A stretch of DNA of 64,000 nt from Symbiodinium natans (Eukaryota; Sar; Dinophyceae; Suessiales; Symbiodiniaceae): contig CAJNDS010002686.1 in the NCBI GenBank assembly GCA_905221605.1, positions 79,757-143,756 of the forward strand, in the 5' to 3' direction. Of the stretch, positions 23,320-33,870 are shown in pieces. A program made the position numbers and the translations under genes. Within the stretch, counting starts at the first letter, position 1, and each line of letters starts with the position of its first letter. Under the pieces are notes generated by a model, which ran no database searches, was not told where the DNA came from, and saw only the letters and a program-made list of their open reading frames with translations.

Positions 23320-23961
23320 TTAAACGTTTAGGCTTTAGGGCTTAGGGTTTAGGGTTTAGGGTATAAAATTCACGCATTCAACCTCGGTGCCTTCTGACTA
23401 CTTTACTATGAGGGCAAGTTGCTTGCATCAATCAAGCACCGCGGCATGTATCTATGGCACTTTCCCTACATTCGTGCCCAAATTTGAGGGCACCTAATCT
23501 AACAAACAGGCCGTTGTGTTTAGGGTACCCCAGAAGGAACCTGTCTTTCGCGAGTGCTTATTACCACGCGCGTACAGCTCCCTGAGCTGCGGCCCATTTT
23601 AGAGGTTCGCTACACACGAGCATAACGGAGTGTATTGGCTGCCCCAATTAAGGGGCCTTGGGGTCATATTAAAATTATCATGGTTATTCCTTATTGGAAT
23701 TTAAAAAAGACAAAAATGGAAAAATATGACCAACAAGGACCCAGATTAAGGGACCAAAGCTTAGAGAGCTGTGTGGATTTTGCTTTTGCTCTGAATGCGT
23801 AGTGGACAGATTGATTTCCAGTTACACTTCAGCTTGAAACCTTTGTTACGGTATTTCGTTTGCATTCCCCTAAACCCTAAACCCTAAACCCTAAACCCTA
23901 AACCCCAAACCCTGAACCCTAAACTGCACACCTTAAATTCGTTAGACGCACCTTCGGGATC

Positions 23962-24268
23962 TTAAAGGCAACTTTCGCCGCGGGGCGGCTCGAGGACTGG
24001 GAAGTGCCTGGCCTGCTTCCAAAGGCACTCGCCCTCTCCCTCACCTGATTCATGGTTGGGATAGTATGAAAAATTTAAGTGTCCATCCCTTATTGGGTTT
24101 ATGTACCCTTCAAAATGCTAAATTTAAGTTTCCATTCCTTATTGGGTTTATGGGTTTATGTACCCTTAAAAATGTTGAAAAATGTTACCCAACTATGACA
24201 AAGTCACAGGCGTCTTCGGAAGCCAGGGCAGCGACCACCCACAGCACCCCGACGCGCAGCAGGGCCAT
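23962..24268 (-). CDS. Secreted 47-residue Cys peptide, one introner intron
   Basis: Exon 1 (24208-24268) starts with ATG and encodes MALLRVGVLWVVAALASEDA, a clear signal peptide. Exon 2 (23962-24044) continues C-EGEGECLWKQARHFPVLEP and ends ...ESCL-TAA. The split codon is T|GT. The single intron (24045-24207) is a transposon plus one copy of its target duplication. The mature part would have three cysteines. It could instead be the start of a longer gene if a donor before the TAA is used; an alternative frame downstream ends at AAG|GTGCGT (23948 region). Confidence 0.6.
24045..24203 (-). mobile_element. Family 8 introner, intact, 4-bp target duplication
   Basis: 159-bp element with imperfect inverted ends (CTGATTCATGGTTGGG against CTTTGTCATAGTTGGG, 12 of 16) and the target duplication TCAC at 24041-24044 and 24204-24207. 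On the coding strand the donor GTGA is one target copy and the acceptor CAG is the end of the element. It has an internal tandem duplication (TCCATTCCTTATTGGGTTTAT-like, about 24085-24165). A second copy without a clear duplication is at about 56886-56978. Confidence 0.75.
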
Positions 24269-25136
24269 GGCTGATCTCTAGGGGCTTTGCCTTGGACCCT
24301 TAAGGTTGTCCCTTGGGTTTTGGGGACGCTTTTAAAGATCCTTGATTTAGTAGAAGGGCCCTTTTTTGGAGTACGCTACGCGTCTTAATCCCTTGATGAT
24401 CTTGGGTTGAGAGCCATAAGCCCTAAAGCGGCCTTGCGTTTTTTTGCAGAACTTCATAGAGCTGCTACCCCATGACCCTGCAGGAGCCTAGAACATACCA
24501 CCCTTACAAGTAGCCCTATAGCCCAGATGCCCCGCACCAGAATCCCCGATCTGCCCTCTAAAACCTACCTGGTGTACGTAAAGGGTACTACTGGGCTACC
24601 AAGCATAGGGTGTTGGGGTTTTGGGTCTAGGGTCCACATAGGGTTTTGGGGCACATGGCTGCGTGACTGCGCGGCGATGCTTTGTACGATGTCCTGCTGC
24701 CTCCAAGGCTTCTGGGTTTAGGGTTTTTGGCACAAACGGGTTTAGGATTCGTATTGGGGGGGGGGGGGGTGGCGCGTTTGATCCGGGCCCTATGTAAAAG
24801 TTGTTCTTCATGCTAAACAAAGGTACCCGCGCAGAATCTGAAGAGCCCTAAACCCTGAAACCTAAACCATAAAACCCCCTATGGTTTAAGGATTTACCCC
24901 CAAGTTCAACCTTGGACCAGAAGGCTCGAGTTCTTTGCAGGAAGCCGCTCAACGAACCCCTTTCCGGCCCCTAAACCACCCTAACCCTAAACCCTAAACT
25001 GTTTAAACCTGGCCTCCTGAACTAACCCTATGAATGAACCCGTAACCTGGCCCCCCGGAGCCCCTAAACCCTAAACCCTCAACCCGAAACCCTAAACCCC
25101 ATAGCCCTATGCCCTACAAACCCAGAAGCCTTTGAC

Positions 25137-27463
25137 CTGCGTTTCTGAGGCGAGCCGAGTGCGCGGCCTGGTTGCGCACAAAGCGGCAATTCCTAAGTTT
25201 GCAGGGATGCGAATGGGTTGCTTGGGTTTACAGAAGATAGCTCTAGGAATGCGCCCCCTTTATACTAGCAGTCCTTAATAGGGACTATAGTACCCGCCCC
25301 CCCTACCCAGTCCCTATTCTGTTAGTATAAGGAGGAACATCCCAAACGATAGCTTTAGGATTGACAGGGCTTAGGGCTCAGGGCTTGTGGTTCCCTAAGC
25401 CCCGAACCCTAAACCTTGTGGGATTGACAGTTGCAGGGTATTGGGATGCATTGTTGGAGTCGGCATTGAGGTCTCTAGGGCTTGTGGTTGAACATTTCGG
25501 GTGCCTGTGTGCTTTGGGCTGCGGGGTATCTCCTTTAGGTCCTTCCACACTTCCAAGGACATTCCTCATGACGCCCTTCGCGGGGTAGGTGTGGGGGCCG
25601 GAAAAGAAGCATGTCTGTATGGTTTTATAAGGATTATGCAATCGGGGGTTAGGGGTAATCTAAATTTAAAACTATGTTCAAACCCAGCCCTGCTCAACCC
25701 TAAGCTGGGTTCTTGTTTAGGAGCTTCAAGCCGTCTATTCTGACCTACATGTCCCATGATGGTAGCTTAACATATGCTCCTCAAACATGAACCCTGCAGA
25801 TTCGCACGCTATCCTAAACCCTAAACCCTAAACCCTAAACCCTAAACCCTAAACCCAAAATCCTAAGCCCCATTTCGAAGCCCCGGTTCGTGAGGGCCGT
25901 CTGACAAGCGGCATGCCACGCATGGACATCTTGCGCGGGCGCCGGGTCTTCTTGATGCCATTGCGATGGTTCTGCGACAGAAGCTGGAAGTTGCCCCAAG
26001 CCCTAGCCTACCCAAAGGCTCCAATGTAGTTCCTTTTTGGGTTAGTTATAAGAGATTCTAGTATACCCCAAAGAGGTACTACATAGGAGCCCTGGCCTAG
26101 ACCCCTTTGGGTCAATAAATGGCCCCAAGGATGGTAAGAATTTCCTCCTGTTAAGCCAAAACCACCCACAAAGGACCTCCGTTACTGTTCGGAAACGTCC
26201 ATCGTGTCGTCCTCCTAAGGAGCTGGGCTCGCTTCAAGAGCTTCGTTGTTCAGACCCGGATAGCCTTTAAGCCCGGCCCTAAACTCCAGCACTTGAATCC
26301 CGAAACATCTAAGCCCTACATGCATACAAACCCCTAAACCCCTAAACCCCCAAACCCTAAACCCTAAACCCTAAACCCCAAACCCCAAACCCTAAACCCC
26401 AAACCCTAAACCCCAAACCCTAAACCCCAAACCCTAAACCCCAAACCCCTGAACCGCCAAACCCTAGCGGGATCCTTGTAGATCTGGTTGTGCCCAGTGT
26501 GGTTCCTCGGCTCTACACTCTACACCCTGTGGAGGGGTTTAGGGTTTAGGGTTTAGGGTTTAGGGTTTAGGGTTTAGGGTTTAGGGTTTAGGGTTTAGGG
26601 TTTAGGGTTGCGAACTCGCAAAGGTGTAAATCACAGTGTTCAGGGTTCGGGCTGAGGGTTTAGGGTTGCGGGTTTTGGGTTTCAGGCTTGTAGCGCTTCT
26701 GTCCTATGGTGGCGATATAGACCACCTATGAATACTCATGAGTGCAGCCCTTGACATGGTGCTAAACTTCTCCGGCTGGGTTTAAGGCTAAGGGTTGAGG
26801 GTTTATGGGGTTTAGGGTTGAGGAGGTCGCTCGGAACTGTGCTAAGTTTTGCGGATCACGCGGAACGTCTTGCGAGGTCGCAATCCGAAACGAATCCTAC
26901 ACCACAACCCTAAACCCCAAACCCTAAACCCTAACCCCTAAACCCTAACCCCTAAACCCTAAGCCGATCCCAGAGGCACCGACTCTTTCCATGGAGGCTC
27001 TATGGCAGAGGAGGGGCACTCAGCAAGAGACAAAAGGAAGCTGAGCCCTGAACGCGTTTAGGGTTTAGGGTTTAGGGTTTAGGGTTTAGGGTTTAGGGTC
27101 TAGGGTTTAGGGTAAACCCTTTATAACCCCCTCAACCTTACACCCAGAACCCTCGTAAGTCGGGAACATCCCTTTATACTAGCAGTCCTTAATAAGGATT
27201 ATAGTACCCCACCCCCCTCTACCAGAATCCCTATTAAGGACTGTTAGTAGAAGGGGTGGCGATCCCAACCTAAACCTTACACGCAGAACCCTCGTAAGCC
27301 TTATCTGTTGGGATGTTGCCCCTCATACTCACAAGTCCTAAATTAGGGATTATCATAAGGGGGGGGGGGAGGGGTACTATAATCCCTATTCAGAAAGAAC
27401 TACTAGTGTAATTCAGGGGAACATCCCAACCTATCTTGGCCAAAGATTCTTCGACTTGGCCAT
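25137..27463 (-). CDS. RPL29: 60S ribosomal protein eL29
   Basis: Four exons: 27450-27463 (MAKS and AA of K5), 26475-26505 (NHTGHNQIYK), 25913-25971 (NHRNGIKK, then TRRPRKMSMRG) and 25137-25192 (NCRFVRNQAAHSARLRNA). Joined, they follow the eL29 family core MAKSKNHTxHNQxxKxHRNGIKK...GxxxxFxRNQ without a gap. That exact fit needs donors AA|GAATCT, AAG|GATCCC and AT|GCCGCT with ordinary AG acceptors, i.e. two GA-AG introns and one GC-AG intron. eL29 is a small basic protein of the large ribosomal subunit. The frame runs on past the usual family end, possibly into about 24930-24986 (GKGFVERLPAKNSSLLVQ), so the C-terminus is unsettled. Introns of 944, 503 and 720 nt hold heptamer arrays and inverted-repeat elements. 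Confidence 0.8.
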
Positions 27464-27540
27464 GGCAACGAACGGTGGAGCGCAATACTCAGCCTGACTC
27501 TGCAGAATGCGGGGCCCTTGAGCCATCCAGCGGCCAGCGG

Positions 27541-27655
27541 TATCTATACTCCCCTTAGAACCTTAACAACATGATATGTTTAATATATATATATATATTC
27601 CCTTGGGTTGTAGAAGAATAAATCGTTCCTAAGGGGGCTATAGGTATAGAGTTGA
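27541..27655. mobile_element. Family 5 inverted-repeat element
   Basis: Starts CTATACTCCCCTTAGAACCTT and ends CCTAAGGGGGCTATAG, with an AT-rich middle. Other copies: 20670-20795, 61250-61355 and a stub at 30370-30390 cut off by CCCTAAA repeats. The minus-strand exon near 20580-20662 begins just after the 20670 copy. Confidence 0.65.
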
Positions 27656-28063
27656 CCGTTTAGGCCTTGGGGTCTGGAAAGCGGGTCAGCAGTTAAACCC
27701 AGCAAAGCCCTACCCTCTCATTGCACAGAAGAGGGGGGTGGACCCCTAAACCCTAAAACCCGAAACCCTAAACCCTAAACCCTAAACCCCATACCTTACA
27801 CCCTATGGCAGTCTGTCGGAGCCCCAAACCCTGAACTGCAAAAAGACCCTAAGGGCCCATGTACCTTTACGGTGTATACTTGGGCCTTAAAGGGTTTAGG
27901 GTTTAGGGTTTAGGGTTTAGGGTTTAGGGTTACCATCTAGCAGCTTCAGGGGGCCCAAGTAGATAAGTATCTTCTCTATAGGTGCCCAAGGACCCTTGGA
28001 GAACCCAACCGGCGCTTCAGGCATCTTTTGGTGTTGAGGCGGGCCGGTGGTCTGCTTTGACTT

Positions 28064-28213
28064 GGTACCCCAGTGACCAGATTGGAATAGGGTTTAGGGT
28101 TTAGGGTTTAAGGTTTAGGGTTTAGGGCACCTTCTTTTGGGGTTGGTTTGGCTACTTTATAAGGGAACCTTGCACCACAAGAAAGGGGTAAAGGGCACCA
28201 CTGGGCTACCAAG
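28064..28213. mobile_element. Family 4 element with TTGA target duplication and heptamer insert
   Basis: Ends CTTGGTACCCCAG / CTGGGCTACCAAG. TTGA lies on both sides (28060-28063 and 28214-28217). A TTTAGGG block (28089-28125) interrupts the left part. On the minus strand the ends give GTAGCC and ACCAAG as possible splice sites. Other copies: 2600-2672 (left part lost to heptamers), 32797-33019, 38392-38505 (uninterrupted reference copy) and a fragment at 24563-24602. Confidence 0.7.
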
Positions 28214-28485
28214 TTGAAGTTGAGGCTAAACGTGCTTCAACTGCTCCACCTGCTAGGGCACTGGTGCCGGCGAACTTCACTTAGGGTGTTGGGTCAGGGC
28301 CTCGACTGTCTTGGTCTCAACTCTGGCTCGAACATTCAACCCTAAAGGGCCCCTAAAGCCTCAGCCCTAAACCCTAAACCCTAACCCTAAACCCTAAACC
28401 CTAAACCCTAAACCCTAAACCCTAAACCCTAAACCCTAAACCCCAGAATAACCTTAAACCCGAATTCAAGGGCTGCGGGGAAAAC

Positions 28486-28730
28486 CCTCGACCCAGGCTT
28501 GATCTATGGCTGTTCGATGGGCTGCTACCTGGGATGATCTCGCTACCTGCGCGCTCGCTTTCCGCTGGGACTTCTGGACCTCAGCTTCTTTTTGCCACAG
28601 GATCCATGTACCTGTTTAGTATATACTTGGGCCCTGAAGCTACTATATAGGAATACCCTTTAAGGCCCAAGTTCTCTACCATCTAGGTACATGGATCTTC
28701 TGGTTTCTCAGAATGCACCACTCTTGGGGG
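28486..28730 (-). CDS. Two exons flanking an introner, coiled-coil protein
   Basis: The upstream exon reads RVVHSEKPEDP and ends CCAT|GTACCT at 28691. The downstream exon (28486-28611) starts GTACATGG and reads TWILWQKEAEVQKSQRKASA, then QVARSSQVAAHRTAIDQAWV. T plus GT makes Cys and the frame stays open. The 79-nt intron is a family 2 element. The Q/K/A-rich part suggests a coiled coil. The left limit of the upstream exon is approximate. Likely the same gene as exons at about 28214-28262 (AVEARLAST) and 28290-28345 (VETKTVEALTQHP). Confidence 0.5.
28602..28692 (-). mobile_element. Family 2 element acting as intron
   Basis: Inverted ends ATCCATGTACCT / AGGTACATGGAT around a core with TACTTGGGCC...GGCCCAAGT. 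The spliced part is 28612-28690. Other copies: about 2279-2370, 4208-4307, 4680-4772, 6851-7072 (interrupted), 21481-21628 (heptamers inside), 22950-23052 and 27848-27998 (heptamers inside). Confidence 0.75.
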
Positions 28731-29515
28731 CTTAGGATCAAAGGCTTTGCTTTTTCTGCCCTAAGGCACCGAGGACCCTCCCACACAGGGACGGGTACCT
28801 CCTAGGAAGGGTTGTCTGGGGTCTCGAATCCTGGAGTTTTGAGGCCTCAAGCCCCTTAGGGTACGATATGGTGGCTTCCAAATTGGGGGTACCTTATTGG
28901 GGTCCTTATTATAAGGCAATCTTTCTCTTTGGGGTCTATTTTTGGGGTCCCCTCATAAACCCCCCCTAGACCCTAAACCCTAAACCCTAAACCCTAAACC
29001 CTAAGCATCACAAGACAGAGACAGATTTAGACCGAGTGTTTCCTTGCCTTACGATGGTAACTTCATGAAAGTTGGGGCTCAGGGCCTGGAGCGGAAGCTT
29101 CGAAGTTTGGGGTTTAGGGTTTAGGGTTTAGGGTTTAGGCTTTAGATACCTAAACCATAAGCCCTTTCTTCGGTTCAGGGCTGCTGAATCTCTCAGTTTT
29201 TGCACTGGGCCCTGGGCCCTCGAAACAAACCTGTATAGAGCTTCCAGGTTTAGGGGTTGGGGTAGACTCCTTTTAAAGGGTTTAGGGTTTAGGGTACTAC
29301 TAGACCCAAGAGTAGCCTAGGAATGAAAGGGGTGCCCTTTTCGGTTCAGAGGGGCTTAAAAGGCACCCTAAACCGTAAAGAAAGGGAATAAGGGCCTACT
29401 CTGGGTCCTAGGCCTATTGGGCTTCGGGTCAACAAGTTCAAGAGGTTGAGGGGTTTAGGGTTTAGGGTTTAGGGTTTAGGGCTAGTGAACCCTAAAGCAA
29501 AAGCCCCGAACCCAA

Positions 29516-29625
29516 AGAAAACTCTTCTACGGAGCGATCGAGCACCCGACTCGGACCTGTCCCGGGAGTCGCGTGATTCATCCGAGGGTGGCGGAGCCTT
29601 CCTCAAGACGGTCACCGTTTACTTG
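29516..29625 (-). CDS. Arg/Ser-rich exon
   Basis: The minus frame reads VTVLRKAPPPSDESRDSRDR, then SESGARSLRRR, and can end at AGAAGA|GTTTTC. The RD/RS dipeptides resemble the RS-rich tails of splicing-related proteins, but that is composition only. Edges are approximate. Confidence 0.38.
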
Positions 29626-29924
29626 GAGGTGTTAGGTGGGTGTAGGGTTTAGGGTTTAGGGTTTAGGGTTTAGGGTTTAGGGTTTAGGGTTTAGGGTTTA
29701 GGGTTTTGGGGTCTAGGGTCTAGGGTTTAGGGTTTCGGGTTTAGGGTACGTATAACCCCAATTAAAACTGTACTTATCAGCCCCCATGAGTCCCCTAAGC
29801 AGGTTATGAGTAGACTTCGCACTGGGGTTACAAGTACCCATGAACCTTCAAGTAGGGTTTAGGGGTTATAGGATCCTTAGTTACCGATGCAGCTGGGCGT
29901 GGCGGTAAGAACGCATGCTGACTT

Positions 29925-30035
29925 TAACTACTATCTGCTTAAGAACCCCACAAGAATAAAAACAACAAAAACCCCAATAGTACCCTTAATTAGGAAGAGT
30001 GGTTTGTTATTTTTACGGGGCTCTTCAGCAATGAG
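29925..30035. mobile_element. Family 11 inverted-repeat element
   Basis: Starts CTACTATCTGCTTAAGAACCC and ends GGGGCTCTTCAGCAATGAG, with an ACCCTTAATTAGGAAGAG core. Other copies: 34393-34490 and 48123-48380; the last holds a duplicated middle and CCCTAAA repeats. Confidence 0.6.
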
Positions 30036-30046
30036 TCCTTAAGAGT

Positions 30047-30153
30047 TCAGCATGCCAGACGCAGGGTAGCTGTGCCCGCACATTCCATGGCATCGTCGCC
30101 CCAAAATGCTATTGATTTGACGTCCTTCTTCTCCTTCACACGGTCATACAGCC
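30047..30153 (-). CDS. Exon of unknown protein, telomeric acceptor
   Basis: The exon begins after TTTAG of a long CCCTAAA block (30155-30255) and reads LYDRVKEKKDVKSIAFWGDD, then AMECAGTATLRLAC, with TGA at 30047-30049. It is open for 34 codons with strong coding composition. It is either a C-terminus or an exon with an internal GC donor. I do not recognise the family. Confidence 0.5.
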
Positions 30154-30402
30154 CTAAACCCTAAACCCTAAACCCTAAACCCTAAACCCTAAACCCTAAA
30201 CCCTAAACCCTAAACCCTAAACCCTAAGCCCTAAGCCCTAAACCCTAAACCCTGCACAGGGAAGGAGGATGCTCTCCGCGCAATTTATCTTGCCATACGG
30301 CCGGCCATGTTCCACCACTCTACATGCCAGGCTCTCTTTTCCTGAGTCGCTGATGCTGGCGCAAGTATCCTCTACTCCCCTTAGAATACAACCCTAAACC
30401 CT

Positions 30403-30590
30403 TACACCCTTAAAACCCTAAACCCTAAAGCCTAAACCCTAAACCCTTAAACCCTTAAACCCTTAAACCCTTAAGCCCTTAAGCCCTTAAGCCCTTAAAC
30501 CCTTAAACCCTTAAGCCCTTAAACCCTTAAACCCTTAAACCCTTAAACCCTTAAACCCTTAAACCCTCAAACCCTTAAACCCTCAACATT
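30403..30590 (+). repeat. Variant array, CCCTTAAA octamers
   Basis: About 19 units of CCCTTAAA/CCCTTAAG after a few normal heptamers. Confidence 0.9.
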
Positions 30591-30994
30591 GTTCCCAAAA
30601 TTCTTTCGAGGAGAATATAATACCCACGCTCGCTGTGCCACATTCGGATGCCCCGCAGAGTTGAGGCCCCGGCTTCTTTTTTACCACTTTAACTCTCACT
30701 CTCCTCAGCTGCGGGGGTTTAGGCTTTAGGGTTTTAGGGTTTAGGTTTTAGGGTTATGGGGTTAGGGGGTTAGGGGTTGCTCTGAAGGCTTCTCTTTGAT
30801 CAGGGGGTCCATGATCAAAGTTGCGTATCTAAGGGGGGCCTGGTTTGTAGAATAGTCCGCAGCCCCCCCGCCCCCCCCACCCCAAACAAGGCACGACAAC
30901 AACAGCAACCCTTGGCGACATGCTGCATCATGCATCTAGTTGGGCTCACAGTTCAATGCTCCAGATGCTGATTGCAGTCATGGGATTCCCCAAC

Positions 30995-31616
30995 CTGCCT
31001 CGTCTTTTTCTTCACTTCTTCAGAGGAGGATTCCTCTTCCTAGCAAGCAAGATGCCAACCAAGGCCCAGTAGAGAGCCCAGGAAGCACAAGGAATTTCGG
31101 CTGAACGGGTGAACATGGAACAGTCTCTGTGCTCCAGGCCCAATAATAGTACACGAGTACACGTGGGTGCATCATGGAAAAAACAAGAACAGCAGTCATA
31201 GCCGTCGTGATCACCTAGCAACAATGATACATTGTGCAGTAACCCAGCAACACCATAACAGTGATGGTACGAGAGCTGCAACTTGAAAAAAAAAGTCACG
31301 ACGCATACTCAAGGATGACATGAGCTTGGTTGGTGATGCATAACCAACCTGAAACTTCCAGAGACCTGATGTAAAGTCCTTAAATGGGTTCCAGTAAAGG
31401 AACGATTAGGTCCGGGTAAGTACACAAACAAAGGCTTCGGATTTGGCGCACGATCGCGACTGTCGCCGACCTGGGGATACCTAGCGCCCTAACTCGGGAG
31501 CCGTAGCGGAGAATGTAGGGGACTAGGTAAGATCTTAGAAGAAATGGGCATCTGGGTGTACTCTTGCAAAGAATATACAAATGTGTATATAAATAAATCA
31601 ATAGCTAAACATGTGC

Positions 31617-31659
<43 letters not shown>

Positions 31660-32147
31660 CTAAACCCTAAACCCTAAACCCTAAATCCTAAACCCTAAAC
31701 CCTAAACCCTGTAAGGATTTATGACAAGGGTATGATCTTGGCAACTTCTTCGGCTCCAGCAATAAGTGCAGCCAGCCCGGCAGCAGGAGCCTCCTCTGAC
31801 TCGCGGCTGTCAGACTCCTTCTTCTTCCTGGCAGAAGAGACTGGGAGGGTTTAGGGTTTAGGGTTTAGGGTTTAGGGTTTAGGGTTCATGTGGGGTTTAG
31901 GGTTTAGGGAGGCACCATCTTATCCATGAAAGATAGCTTGTGCACTGCTTCTAGGTCAATGTGAACAGACCTTCTCTGGCACGACTGCGCCCTGAAGTGG
32001 ATTTGCTACCAAGAAGACAGCACTGCGATACAACTGTGGCCGGCAAGGCTTCTTTGGCGGAGGCCTTGCAGTCACAGAGATTGGCGTGGATGCTGGGCAA
32101 GGAAAGCAAATCGACTGTGGCGTCAAGAGCATCACGAGTAGAGAATC
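30995..32147 (-). CDS. K/E/S-rich protein, three exons
   Basis: Exon 31971-32147 reads TRDALDATVDLLSLPSIHAN and ALPATVVSQCCLLGSKSTSG and ends GAAG|GTCTGT. It joins in phase to an exon starting at 31840 (SSARKKKESDSRESEEAPAA, GLAALIAGAEEVAK), which runs to a TAA at about 31717 or leaves through a GA donor. Exon 30995-31039 (EEESSSEEVKKKTRQ) has clean borders, CTAG and CAG|GTTGGG. Acidic/basic low-complexity composition; function unknown. The acceptor at 31841 is CCCTAAACCCTCCCAG, so the telomeric repeat supplies the pyrimidine tract. Confidence 0.5.
31619..31658 (+). repeat. (AT)n microsatellite
   Basis: About 20 AT units followed by CCCTAAA repeats. Similar AT runs at 33597-33664, 46138-46210 and 58393-58447. 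Confidence 0.95.
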
Positions 32148-32304
32148 CTCACCAACTTGTCATTCCGTCTGCTTGCGCGTGTCTGCTCACTCCAGCTCTG
32201 TTTACCTGAAGCACGTTAGTCACACCTGCATCCGCATCAGTACTTGGCGATATGACACGAGTCTCGACTGTTACTTTTCTTGCAGAAAAAATTGCAAAAT
32301 ATCC

Positions 32305-32405
32305 CAGGGGTTTACGATAATAAAGGACCCGAATGTAGACACCCAAATGGTAGGATCCCCTTATAGTAAGGACCTCAACAAGGTACCCCTACTATCGTAA
32401 ACCCC
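32305..32405. mobile_element. Family 7 inverted-repeat element
   Basis: Starts GGGGTTTACGATA and ends TATCGTAAACCCC, with TAGGATCCCCTTATAGTAAGG inside. Other copies: 10361-10448, 61636-61718 and a diverged reverse copy about 28870-28960. Confidence 0.65.
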
Positions 32406-32796
32406 CTCCTGATGTACAGGTTCATGTTGTTTGACTTGAACAACTCTCTCGAACTTGGCTCGTCCTCACCAACGCTCACTCGCTTAGGCTTTTGGGTTTC
32501 GGGTTTAGGGTGTGACTTTTGACCTAAACCCTAAACCGGAAAATGCTCTGGCTTTCCCACATGTGTCTAGTGATCTACTTGCAACTAGAGGCCGTTTGCT
32601 CGGGTTTATGTTTAGGGTTTAGGGTTTACGGTTTAGGGTTCAGGGTTCAACTCTGCTCGGTCGCCTGTAAGCCTGAATCAACAAAATACTTGCTTTCGAT
32701 TGGCGCTGGTTGAGTTTGCCTCAGCAAATGCGACTTTTACTGTTGTGTTAGCAACAGCCACTTCATCTGGGCTGTACACAACGGAGTGCATATTGA

Positions 32797-33019
32797 TTCC
32801 TTGGTAGCCCAGTAACCAGACTATGACAAGGGCACCCTTTGTGGGGTTGGTTACTTTATAAGGGAACCATGAACCCTAAACCCTAAACCCAAAACCCAAA
32901 ACCCTAAACCCAAAACCCTAAACCCTAAACCCTAAACACCCTAAACCCTAAACCCTAAACCCTAAACCCTAAACCCTAAACCAACAAAAAGGGGTAAAGG
33001 GTACCACTGGGCTACCAAG
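32797..33019. mobile_element. Family 4 element with GAAT-type duplication and long heptamer insert
   Basis: Inverted ends CTTGGTAGCCCAG / CTGGGCTACCAAG with ATTC (plus strand) on both sides. A CCCTAAA block of about 110 bp (32873-32982) sits in the centre. Open minus frames lie on both sides (VAVNNSLVVESSSVQVES upstream, SVVYSPDEVAVANTTVKVAF downstream), so it probably occupies an intron, but the joint could not be fixed. Confidence 0.65.
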
Positions 33020-33213
33020 ATTCTACTTGCACCGAGCTACTTTCAACTACCAGACTGTTGTTGACTGCGACTTTTTTACAGAGTTCAGGTCGACTCAACC
33101 ACCCAGCCCTGTCTAGGGTTTAGGGTTTAGGGTTTAGGGTTTAGGGTTTAGGGTTTAGGGTTTTGGGCTTCGGCTTTAGGTACAACTGACGGCGTTCCCT
33201 GTCCCCGCAGCAC

Positions 33214-33298
33214 CTGCCACACTCTGACGCACGTCGCTGCTGACGACGTCTGAGGGCCCGGCTTTTTCTTCTTCTTGGCTTTGTCTTTATCTTTCTTC
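33214..33298 (-). CDS. Lysine-rich exon
   Basis: Bounded by CTCGGCCAG and CAG|GTGCTG. Reads KKDKDKAKKKKKPGPQTSSA, then ATCVRVWQ. The lysine cluster is nuclear-localisation-like (inference). A related KKKPGPQLCGASECGTA reading occurs at about 30615-30690, so the two exons may be paralogous (shared KPGPQ and CxT). Confidence 0.48.
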
Positions 33299-33594
33299 CT
33301 GGCCGAGAAATGGGCGCGCTACCCAGACAGGTCCCGAAGCCTGAAGAGGGCTGTTTAGGGTTTCGTAAGGGATTGAAGGTTTAGGGTTTAGGGTTTAGGG
33401 TTGGGGGGGGGAGAAACGGAAGGATCGCTCCATGCTCGAGCCACAAGCAACGCGAGCGTTGATCGTTAATCACCAGGTCCTTCTGGGAAATTGGCAGGAA
33501 CACCGCTGTGGGCAAGGAACTTGTGCGATTGCAAAGCAGAAGCACGTGTTTACGCACTAGCGCAACATAATATTGTAATAAATAAGTACAGGTG

Positions 33595-33633
<39 letters not shown>

Positions 33634-33870
33634 AAAAATACAACTACATATATATATATATATAAGCCATAACCAACATAGCAATAATAAGAAAAAGAAC
33701 ACACATACATCTTTCAAAATGTTAATGACAGAAGAAGAAGATGATGATGAACACGCTTGTAAATGGATGCACGCCGTGTTGCGCTCTTTGTGTTCATGCT
33801 TCTGCTATTGTTCATGGTGTTCTTGGGCTGGATCCTGTACGTTTGACTCCATAAGGCTTGGAGTGCTCAC

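Noticed and set aside
32086-32400. 104-codon plus frame
   Set aside because: Antisense to a better exon (31971-32147) and runs into a family 7 element.
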